The position numbers and the translations under genes are program-made. DNA of 64,000 bases from NCBI RefSeq assembly GCF_033115175.1, contig NC_084839.1, forward strand, positions 39,541,501 through 39,605,500, read 5' to 3'. The notes under the pieces are model-generated. The model did not search any database, was not told where the DNA came from, and saw only the letters and a program-made list of their open reading frames with translations. The stretch comes from Lepus europaeus (taxonomy: Eukaryota; Chordata; Mammalia; Lagomorpha; Leporidae). Positions 55,578 through 64,000 of this stretch are shown piece by piece (position 1 is the stretch's first letter; each line of letters begins with the position of its first letter).

Positions 55578-56033
55578 CTTATCAGCCTGAGCTCTTTGCG
55601 AAGCTTCTGTGGCCCTCACTGTCAGCTGCCTGGTTCCCTTCTTCCTCAGGGTTCAAGATGGACCCAGGAAGAAACCATTCAGAGACCGGTATCTGCTTGC
55701 ACATCAGCAAAGCTGTCAGGAGCACAGGGCCCTGGGCCAGCTAGCACCCTGCAACACACTGGGGGACTACGGAGGGCAGTGGTGTGCGTGGTCCCAAAGC
55801 GTAACTGCAGACTCCACATTGGAGATCAGAGACATTCAGGGAGCAAGCTTTTGTCTTTAGGATTGTAACATTATCATCTCCCAGCTGTGCACTGTAGCCA
55901 GAAAGCTCCTTATGGGCACTTCCACCTGGCCCCAGTTTTCCATAGCCCTAATAGAATACAATAGGGTAACGGGGCAAACCAATCAAGATATAGTCACATA
56001 TCGCTTAAGGATGGGGACATGATCTGAGAAATG
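55578..56033. other. Unique THADA intron segment
   Basis: Nothing recognised. Confidence 0.45.
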
Positions 56034-56045
56034 CTCAGCAGGAGA

Positions 56046-56097
56046 CTTTTTTTTTTTTTTTTAAGATTTAGTTACTTATTTGAAAGTCAGAGTTACA

Positions 56098-56155
<58 letters not shown>

Positions 56156-56286
56156 TCTTCCATCGGCTGGTTCACTTCCCAATTGGCCACAATGGCTGGA
56201 GCTGCGCCGATCCAAAGCCAGGAGCCAGGAGCTTCTTCCGGGTCTCCCACGTGGGTGCCGGGGCCAAGGACTTGGGCCATCCTCTA
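56046..56286 (-). repeat. 5'-truncated C-SINE with 12-base target duplication
   Basis: CTCAGCAGGAGA at 56034-56045 and 56287-56298 brackets a 241-base partial element. It contains an (AC)n(AG)n microsatellite at 56095-56152. Confidence 0.93.
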
Positions 56287-56356
56287 CTCAGCAGGAGATT
56301 CTATCACTGTGCTAACATTCTAGAGCATATTTTACAGGAAATAGGATGGTTATGTT

Positions 56357-56668
56357 GGGGCCGGCATTGTGCCAAAACAAGTAAAGCCACCGCCTACGAC
56401 ATTAGCATCCCATGTGGATGCCACTTTGTGTTCTGGCTGCTCCACTTCCCATCCAGCCCCCTGCCAATAGCCTGGAGAAAGCAGCAGAAGATGGCCCTAG
56501 TGGTTGGGCCCCTGCCACCCACATGGGGGACCTAGAAGAAGCTCCTGGCTCCAGGCTTCAGCCTGGCCCAACCCCAGCTGTTGTGGCCATCTGGAGAGTG
56601 AACCAGTGGATGAAAGATCTTCCCCTCTACTCCCTTCTTTGTAACCCTTTCAAACAAATGCATAATTT
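56357..56668 (+). repeat. C-repeat SINE
   Basis: 'ggggccggcattgtgccaaa' to 'ccctttcaaacaaatgcata'. Confidence 0.9.
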
Positions 56669-56691
56669 TTTTTAATGGCTATGTATGTAAT

Positions 56692-57006
56692 GGAGACAGT
56701 GTAGTGGCCCAGTCCATTAAGCCACGTCCCACACTGGAGTGCCAGTTTGAGTCCTGGCTGCTCTGTTTCCAATGCAGCTCTTGCTAATCTGCCTGGGAAA
56801 GCAGCAGAAGATGGCTCAAGTATTTGTGCTCCTGCCACTCACACAGGAGATCCGGATGGTCTCCTGGCTCCTGATTTTAGCCTGTCCCAGCCCAATTGTT
56901 GTGGCCATTTGGGGAATGAAAGTAGATGAAAGATTTCTCTCTCTCCCTCCTTCCCTCTTTCTCTGTCACTTTGCCTTTCAAATAAATAAATAAATAAGCA
57001 AACAAA
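56692..57006 (+). repeat. C-repeat SINE
   Basis: 'ggagacagtgtagtggccca' to 'tttcaaataaataaataaat', in tandem with the preceding copy in the same direction. Confidence 0.88.
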
Positions 57007-57827
57007 TAGCATATGACTGTATAAACAACTTTTAAACTCATAAAGTGATTTTAAGAGTTACAAACAGTGCTCAAAACATGAAGTGCTTATGATTTCAGTT
57101 TCTGGGAATTTTCTATCTTGAGAATGAGTTTACTCCCAGGCCTCTCAAGGACTTTCCTATCTGTCCCCTCTGACCACATCCCCCCAGCAGCCTCCCTGGA
57201 GCGACCATCCACCCCTCCCAAAGGCCTGGGAAACAGCTGCTGACAGGGCCCAGGCTCACAGGAGTGCAGTGGCTGAGCTCGCAGAAGCCTGGGCGAGAGG
57301 GAAGGGAAGGGGGTGGCCTGCAGGAAACCACCCTGTCGAGAACAGGCCAAGGAGCGCATTTGGAGAATGGAGGGCAGCAAGGCTCTAGGCTCCCAGAGAC
57401 CAAACTGTTGTAGGCTGGATTTTAATTAGCTGCTAGGAAGCACATCCTGGCTAAGACCACACAGTCCACTGCCCAGAAAAGCCCCTTTCGTTTCCATCAG
57501 TCCTCGGGTGCAGAGGGTGGGCCGGGACTATGGGGGAGGGGTGGATTGTTTCTGACCTTGCTGTGAACGTTACCAGAAAACATAATCAGCCCAAAACTTA
57601 ACAGAAAAAGTCATTTTGTTAGCAATACAGAAACCTTCAAATAAAGATGACAACTACTATCAGGGAATTACAACTTGGTGGAAATAAAACTAAAACATAT
57701 CACTGACAAAGTCTAAAACTGGGCATGGTAAATGAAATGCTTACTGACTCAAATTTTGGTGCAAAAATAAAAATTTCATTACCAAATTTACACAGAAAAG
57801 AGCTGATACTTAAGAAAAATAAGGGAG
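57007..57827. other. Unique THADA intron segment
   Basis: The left half is GC-rich and 57580-57825 is AT-rich and repeat-free. No exon recognised. Confidence 0.45.
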
Positions 57828-58092
57828 GAGTGGGTGTTGTGGCATAGTGGGTTAAGCCACCCCATGGGACGCCTGCATCAGAGACCCAGCTACTCTGCTT
57901 CGGATCCAGCTCTCTGCCTTGGAAACAACGGAAGATGGCCCAAGTACTTGGGTTTCCACATGGGAGACCTGGATGGAGTTCCTGGCTCCTGGCTTTGAGG
58001 GGCATTTATGGAGTGAATCAGCAGGTGGAGGATCGCTTTCTCTCTGTTATTCTTTCAAATAAAATAAATAGATACGAAAAAAAAAAAAAGAC
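57828..58092 (+). repeat. C-repeat SINE, internally shortened
   Basis: 'gtgggtgttgtggcatagtg' to 'tctttcaaataaaataaata'. Several internal blocks are missing. Confidence 0.88.
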
Positions 58093-59114
58093 GGGGCAAT
58101 GTTAAAGATGTTTTCTGTTTAGAGAACTGATCAAAGAATTAAATCGATCTGATGGAGTTAAAATGGAAAATAATTTCAGGATTTCGGTTAACCAGTATTG
58201 GTATAATCCAGATGGAAGTTTGTATTCACGGAGTCACAATGTCCTCCAAGTCCAAGTGGCAAGATCAAAGCACACAGCATCCATTCTGAACTCTCGTTTG
58301 GCCTGAAAGGCGGCGGCGGCGGCCTCGGCCCTCGTCCTGTCTCAGGCGGCCCAGCCCTCCAGCCCCTGGCCGCCGGCGCAGTCTCTGCAGCTCTCGCCTC
58401 GATGCTTCCTGGTTGTCTTTCTTCTCTGCCCTCGCCTCGGCACCCACAGCCCTCATCCTGATGACTGTACCCCCGGAAACGCCTCCCAGACTTGCTCCAT
58501 CCCACTGCTACTTCCTTTAGAAACAGCAGTGGACATTTAAGCAGGCTGCTGGCTCTCGGTGTGGCTGGCCACACTGCCTGAAGCCATCCTGTCTGATCAG
58601 GCCTCCATTTCAGAGCCTCGAGCGGCTCCACAAAGCCCAAATGTCCCACCTCAGTACATGAAAGACCCCTCTGCTGGGCCCCTGTGACTGCACTGCTGCA
58701 GGGATAAGGAAGTGTACGGCTTTCTCCTGTCACCCCGTCCCCCCGGCACCAGCAGGCCCGCCGCACGGTCCATCATGCTAAGGGCTTCCCTTGCTGTGCT
58801 CAGATCTTTTCTAGAGGCCCTGAATCCTCTCGATGCCCTTTCCTCTCCCCACCCTGCCCCGCGGCTCCTTCTTCGCATGACCAGCATCTCACTGGTGACC
58901 TTATTTCCACAAACTCCTGCAATCTGATGTCTTTTCGGACCTGGCAGCCCAAGGACAATGTGCCAATCCTCAGTGATGCAGGAGGCGGGGACAGGGTGCT
59001 GCAGGGCTGCTATGTCTGTCAGAGCGGACCTCGGGGGAACATTCAGCAAGAAAGCACCGCCAGGTGCTCACAGAGCTAAACGGGGGCCTAGCGTCCGGCT
59101 CCCACTCCCGCCTC
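58093..59114. other. THADA intron segment with CpG-rich patch
   Basis: 58305-58450 is CpG-dense with (CGG)5 at 58310-58323. Nothing else recognised. A minus-strand open frame crosses the patch but has no recognisable domain. Confidence 0.45.
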
Positions 59115-59507
59115 TAGGAATACACGCCGTGGAGTCAGAACAATGAAATATTACTCAGCAATAAGAAATAAAGTGCTGAGTCATGCAACAGCACGCGTGA
59201 ACCTTGTAAACATTCTGCCTGATGAAGGAAGACAAGCCAGAGGGGGCGGATGGGATCCCACTTAGTTCACAGAGACCCGTGGAGACAGACAGACTGGTGG
59301 CTCTCGTGGCTGGGGGACAGGGAGGGAACACTGAATGCATCTAGGGTTCTTCTGTGGAGTGATGAAAATGTGTGGAACTAGACAGTGCTGCTGGCTACGC
59401 CATATTGTGAATGCACTGAATGCCACTGAAATGCTTTGAAAGAAATGGTGAGTCATATGATTTCACCTTAATAAAAACCAGAAATCTGAAAAAAAAAAAA
59501 AAAAAGG
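59115..59507 (+). repeat. L1M 3' end
   Basis: 'aatgaaatattactcagcaa' through 'ggagtgatgaaaatgtgtgg', 'gtgaatgcactgaatgccac' and 'ccttaataaaaaccagaaat' to a poly(A) of about 17. Sense orientation, 3' terminal part only. Confidence 0.88.
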
Positions 59508-59511
59508 TGAG

Positions 59512-59862
59512 GGGCTGGCGCTGTGGCGCTGCCTGCAGTGCTGGCATCCTATATAGGTGGTGGTTCGAGTCCTGGCTGCTCCACTTCCGATCCAGCTCTC
59601 TGCTGTGGCCTGGGAAAGCAGTGGAAGATGGACCAAATCCTTGGGCCCCTGCACCTGCGTGGGAGACCCTGAAAGACGCTCCTGGCTCCTGGCTTTGGAT
59701 CAGTGCAGCTCTGGCCATTGCAGCCAGCTGGGGAGTGAACCAGCAGATGGAAGAGCTCTCTCTCTCGCTCTCTCTGCCTCTGCCTCTCTGTGACTCTGCC
59801 TTTCAAATAAAATAAACAAATCTTAAAAAAAAAAAGAAAGAAAGAAAAAGAAAAAGAAGGGG
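59512..59862 (+). repeat. C-repeat SINE at the L1M poly(A), with A/AAAG tail
   Basis: 'ggggctggcgctgtggcgct' head lacking part of the tRNA-like region. 'aaataaaataaacaaatctt' is followed by A and AAAG repeats (59824-59858). Confidence 0.93.
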
Positions 59863-60746
59863 AAAGGACCTCCATGGGGAGGAGTAAGGGAGGACAATGG
59901 GTAATGGGATCCTTTCCCCCCGAAGAGGGAGTAGGTAAGACAGCGCCTCTCCCAGGCCCACAGCTCCCGGGACACATGCTGAGTAGACATGGGACAGTGC
60001 ACAGAAGAAGGTGTGGAGAGAGTTACAAAGAAAGTGGAAAGGGGCTCCCGCTCTTCCGCCGTGAGCTGGGACTGGGCTCACGCAGGACAAGAAGGGCCAG
60101 AAGGGTGGCGAGCCTGAAGGGTGGCCTGCATCGCCACGGAGGAGCAGTTTCCTGCCCCTCATCACGCTGGGTAACAAAGCCAGACACGTGAAGTCACCTG
60201 TGACTCCCAAGTAAGTGGATCCCATGAAACAGTTTCATGCCGAGCACAGAGATCGGATCGCAGGGCAGCAAAGGGAAAACCTCTTTACCCACTCGTCTGG
60301 TTCCCATTTCCCTGCCGAGTCTGTTTCACAGTCGCGCTTTTTCATGAATGCTTTTAAGGGAGGCTGTTCCCTGACATCATGTGAAAAAAATGTCTGCATA
60401 CAATTACATTACAGAGCGGCGCTCCTGGAGGAGCAGGCGGCCACAGCTTGCTGGTGTCCTGTTTCCGCTCCCTTTGCTGCTCTTGGCTCTCTGAGAGAGA
60501 AGCCTCCAGTCCCTGCTTGCTGGGCCTCTGTCTGTCAGAGCTGGGAGCTGCAGCAGAGTGGGAGCTGTGGTGAGGCCTGCAGGGCACTGTGTCCAGCCGG
60601 CACAGGCCCAGTCCTGAGCCAGCTTGTCTGATGCCACACGCCTTACACTCAAGGTGAGGGGACGCAGCCTCCCCTGACTGACTTTCTCAAGAATCTGTTC
60701 CCTCCCCTGTTGCCTGATGAAGACTTGTCCCGGGCACAGGGAGTAG
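59863..60746. other. Unique THADA intron segment
   Basis: No exon recognised. Confidence 0.45.
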
Positions 60747-60830
60747 TTTTCCCTAAGTTACCATGAAAAACAGCTCCCTCAATCCAAATCTGTTCTGTTG
60801 CGAGCAAATCCTCTTCATTTTCCATCCTTT
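60747..60830 (+). repeat. Donor copy of a local 83-84-base duplication
   Basis: This stretch recurs at 61625-61707 in the same orientation with two substitutions and one single-base indel. Here it sits in unique sequence, so it is read as the source. Confidence 0.9.
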
Positions 60831-61244
60831 CCACGTTTCTCCTTCCTGCTGCCAGACGCCGCTGGGCTCCCAGCTCTCCAATCAAGGCTGATCCATCTAC
60901 CCCGGTCTTGGACATGGATAGACCAGCACAGTCCTGCCACTCCTAACCAGCCCCTCCCCATCACTCAACACTCTCCTTCAAGTCCATCCCAACCTCAGCT
61001 AGTACCCCACGCGGTCTATGACTTCAACGGCCATCAAGTTGTCCCTGCCAATATCTGGCTTTACCACTCTTCAACCTCTTCAATGCCGATTCTCCACCTC
61101 CAGTTTTACTCGGCTGCCAACATCATGTACATCTGGGGAATTGTCACTATTTACTATTATTTCAACTCAGGATCTCAAGTTCTAGGCTTTATCATCATCA
61201 CTTTGAAATGAACACTCTCAGCATCACTGCCGATGTTCTCTGAG
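60831..61244. other. Unique THADA intron segment
   Basis: Nothing recognised. Confidence 0.45.
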
Positions 61245-61385
61245 CACTTTGACATGAGGCATTACCCTAGTGTTTTTAGGTACTCATTACAATGACCTTT
61301 TAAAGAAGGTTTTATGAGCTCCATTTTATAAATGAACCATAATAAAGACCCAGGTTAGGATCTGGAATTTAAACCATATAGTCTG
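61245..61385 (+). repeat. MIR fragment, diverged
   Basis: 'gtactcattacaatgacctt', 'gctccattttataaatgaac' and 'ttaggatctggaatttaaac' follow MIR. Confidence 0.65.
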
Positions 61386-61433
61386 TATGCTATGAGTCCC
61401 ATTCCACATGGCCTCTCTAACATTTCTTTCTTT

Positions 61434-61840
61434 CTTAAGATTTATTTATTTTATTTGAAAGGCAGAGTTACAGAGAGAATGGGAGAGAGAGAGAGAGAGA
61501 GGTTCCATCTGCTGGTTCACTCCCCAAATGAGCACAACAGCCAAAGCCATGCCAGACCTAAGCCAGGAGCAAGGAGCTTCTTCCAGTCTCCCATGTGGGT
61601 GCAGGGGCCCATGCACGTGAGCCATTTTCCTAAGTTACCATGAAAAACAGCTCTCTCAATCCAAATCTGTTCTGTTGCGAGCAAATCCTCTGCATTTTCC
61701 ATCCTTTAAGATGCTACAGCTTTCCTAGGCTGTAGCAGAGCTGGATCAGAAGTGAAGGAGCTGGGACTTGAACAGGCGCCCTTATGGGAGCTGGTGCTGC
61801 AGGCGGCAGCTTAGCCCACTGTGCCACAACGCCCGCCCCA
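61434..61840 (-). repeat. C-repeat SINE carrying a templated insertion
   Basis: 'taagatttatttattttatt' to 'tgtgccacaacgcccgcccc'. The body is normal up to 'cacgtgagccat' and resumes at 'agctttcctaggctgtagca'. The segment between is foreign. Confidence 0.92.
61625..61707 (+). repeat. Inserted copy of 60747-60830 inside the SINE
   Basis: 83 bases, about 97% identical to the stretch 878 bases upstream, same strand. It has no poly(A) and no obvious target duplication of retroposon type. Confidence 0.9.
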
Positions 61841-62859
61841 TCATTCCTAACACAACTGTCTCACCTTCTACCTCTTCCACTGAACCCGTCCCTTACCCTA
61901 ACCCTGATGGCGTTCCTGACTCTGCCTGTTCTCGCAGGGCATTTCTTGCTTCTCTCCGCATCTCAGGACTCCCTGGCTCTGTGATACTCTTCGGAGTTTC
62001 CAGTTGCCTTGTCAGGCGGACCCACTCCATCACCACCCCTCCCCAGACCCACCCTACAGTTCTGCTTGGAGCCACTGAGTCCCGCAGAGCAGAGGCAGTC
62101 TGCTCGACATTTCTCTATAACTCGTGCTGCTCAGTCTCAGCTGGGCTCTCGCTGCCCTTGGCCATTCTTTCAGTCACTGGTGACTCCTAACTGAACCTCT
62201 ACATAAACTGTTCTCCCTGTCCCTCCATCCCACCCCTTAACCAACCACTCATTCTCAACAGATAATCGTGAATTCTACAAAGGATTTTCAACATAAGCCC
62301 AAACTTCCGTCCTCCCCAGCCTCAAAGTATCTCTAATCATTCTTCTGAAACACTAGCTTGAAGGCAGAGCAGAGTCTAGGAAATGTGGTTTTAGGGCAGA
62401 GGAGTGATGTAAACGTTTCTATGGGAGTGAGCCATTGGAGGCAGCACAGGAGAGCATGAAGGCACGAGGGAGAAGAGGGAATTGTGGCTGGACAGTGGTC
62501 ACAGAGGCGGCACAAGGTGCAGCCTGGAGGCTATGTGGAGGGGAGGGAGGCTCCTGCTTGCTGAACTTGAAGGGAAGAGGATGAGGAGGCAGAGGGTGAC
62601 ACACAGTAGCCCACACCTGGGCCCTTTCTTTTTAATTTGCCTACCCCCTATTTACTTCTAAACTCCTGGGAGTTGAATCTGCACCCCCCCACCCCCCCCA
62701 CCCCCAACTACTGCATTTTCTCTCTCAGTTCTCACTCCTGATATTTTCTCAATCTCATCCTCCTTCACCTGGCCATTTGAATGTCTGGCACAGCTGACCA
62801 ACCCTATCTTCTTGATGGTTTCTTCTTATGTGTGTTTCATGACATTGAAACTTCTTGAT
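61841..62859. other. THADA intron segment, unclassified
   Basis: Pyrimidine-rich unique sequence with a C-rich run at 62684-62706. No exon recognised. Confidence 0.45.
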
Positions 62860-63230
62860 TTGACAGTTTTCTTGTTAACTCTCATTCTAGACTATTACAA
62901 TGGACTTCTAAGAATGTCCCCATCTTTAATTTCCTTCCCCTCCCCCAATCATCCATTTGTCCTTTTTTTATTCACTCATTCAATGTATACTTATTAGGCC
63001 TCTACCACGTGCCAAGCACATGGCTGCTATTAAACTGTAGCAGAATTAATGTAAACTCATAGCTCTGATCATATTACTTATTTATTCAAAAATCTCTATT
63101 GCAAATGATATCCAGATTCTTTGGCCTGGCATTCCAGGTTTTAACTGCCCAGCTTCCATTCAACCCTCTTTTAGAGAGCTGTGCCTCAGTCTCTCCCTGG
63201 AGAGCTGGTCCTTCCTCACCACCTTTCAGG
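62860..63230 (+). repeat. L2-like fragment with a MIR-like insert
   Basis: 'ctagactattacaatggact', 'agctctgatcatattactta' and 'ttggcctggcattccaggtt' fall in the order of the L2 3' region. 'attcactcattcaatgtata' and 'cctctaccacgtgccaagca' (62972-63020) look MIR-like. Confidence 0.55.
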
Positions 63231-63734
63231 CCATGGGATTTGAATGAGGCTAACCACCTCACTCCAGGCCTGGACACCTGCCCCAGGTCTGAGCCAATTA
63301 GGACACTGTTTTCCCTGCTCTCAAGATTGGCTCAGGGACGGACCTAGAACTCAATGAGAGCCAATAAAATGCAGTGGAACTTTACTGACACAGGATTTGA
63401 ATAAGTGAAGATGTAAAGGCTAGAGCTGCTACAGTCACTATGAACTCCAATCTGAAAACAGAAACACCCAGAAGCAGAGGGAGCCATGGCAAGCAACCAG
63501 GTCAGGGGGACACTGTTTGAGCCCTTGAATTATGCCACATCTGAAGCCAGTCTTAGCCCTGGAATTCAGTGACAGGTCTCAGGATGGGCCTCTGAGCTGA
63601 CGTGGGCTGGGTTAGACTGACCATCACTTGAGAGACAGGAGAGAACACCTGAAAGACCCTGCCTGATCCAAAGATCCTTCTCTTCCCGGCTTCACCTCAC
63701 CCTGCGCTACTCATGCATGTGATGACCTTGCGCA
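63231..63734. other. THADA intron segment, possibly old repeat
   Basis: 'aatgagagccaataaaatgc' and 'cttgaattatgccacatctg' resemble phrases of ancient interspersed repeats, but I cannot assign a family. Confidence 0.35.
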
Positions 63735-63880
63735 ATGCTGGCTTCCTCCTTCTGGAACAGGCCTCATACTTTGCTGCTCTTTCTGGAATGCTCTCCATCT
63801 TTCCCTTAACTGCTCCTTGCAACCATGCCGATCCAATGCACTTTCCCTTAGGCAGCCATTCATCTCGCATCTCCCGCAGT
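63735..63880 (+). repeat. L2-like fragment
   Basis: 'tttctggaatgctctccatc' with 'aactgctccttgcaaccatg' resembles the L2 3' region. Confidence 0.45.
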
Positions 63881-64000
63881 GACAAATGTTGGCTGGATAA
63901 ACTGAACACACACAGACCCAGAGAAGCAGAAGCCTGGGCCTCTAGCAAGCATGCTCCTCAGCCCTCAGGGCTCCATGCTTGTTCTGTCCACTCTCCTCCG

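Larger units (their letters stand above)
42049..64000 (-). other. THADA intron (runs to window end)
   Basis: By gene order and orientation this 22 kb should be intronic THADA sequence. I found no further conserved peptide flanked by splice sites in it. The stretches with repeats are itemised below. Confidence 0.7.

Noticed and set aside
60649-60915. Conserved-looking peptide shared by two nearby minus-strand frames (60.8 kb and 61.6 kb)
   Set aside because: The similarity reflects the 83-base local DNA duplication inside a SINE, not a protein family.

Overview
The window is vertebrate nuclear DNA from a lagomorph, most likely rabbit (Oryctolagus). The main evidence is about 45 copies of the rabbit C-repeat SINE, which has a tRNA-like head, a CT-rich body and an AATAAA-rich tail. 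A lagomorph-type L1 3' end is also present. Ancient mammalian repeats (L1M, MIR, L2) lie beneath these. Nothing in the window is prokaryotic: there are no operons, CRISPR arrays or insertion sequences. Almost all open frames are chance frames in GC-rich or repeat DNA.

Only two protein genes are recognisable, both on the minus strand. ZFP36L2 (CDS 36525-34542, two exons, 497 residues) encodes a tandem CCCH zinc-finger protein that binds AU-rich elements and destabilises mRNAs. Its TATA promoter lies near 36840 inside a large CpG island (about 34430-38060). Its 3' UTR of about 1.87 kb runs to a poly(A) signal at 32691-32686. Further right are the last two coding exons of THADA (42048-41879 and 40956-40567), a HEAT/ARM-repeat protein related to yeast Trm732. 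The rest of the window to 64000 is read as THADA intron. Gene order and orientation agree with human 2p21.

Layout: 1-30600 is intergenic DNA downstream of ZFP36L2, with C-SINEs, a minus-strand L1M mosaic (10849-12320), an L1 of lagomorph type (21655-22960), two opposed L1M pieces (26585-28135), a CA-rich block (29313-29850) and a few compact regions that look regulatory. From 30601 to 43163 there is no C-SINE; this stretch holds ZFP36L2, its promoter, the intergenic gap and the THADA 3' end. From 43164 to 64000 is repeat-dense THADA intron with nested SINEs, a plus-strand L1M split by SINEs (46250-49320), a second L1M 3' end (59115-59490) and a locally templated 83-bp insertion inside a SINE (61625-61707).

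I found no evidence for a new protein system. The items most worth a second look are the templated insertion, a consensus CTCF site between the two genes, an inverted CCAAT pair in the ZFP36L2 promoter, and UUAUUUAUU-type elements in the 3' UTR of ZFP36L2, whose own product binds that motif. No alignment or database search could be run. Family names for repeats and genes rest on remembered consensus and human sequences.
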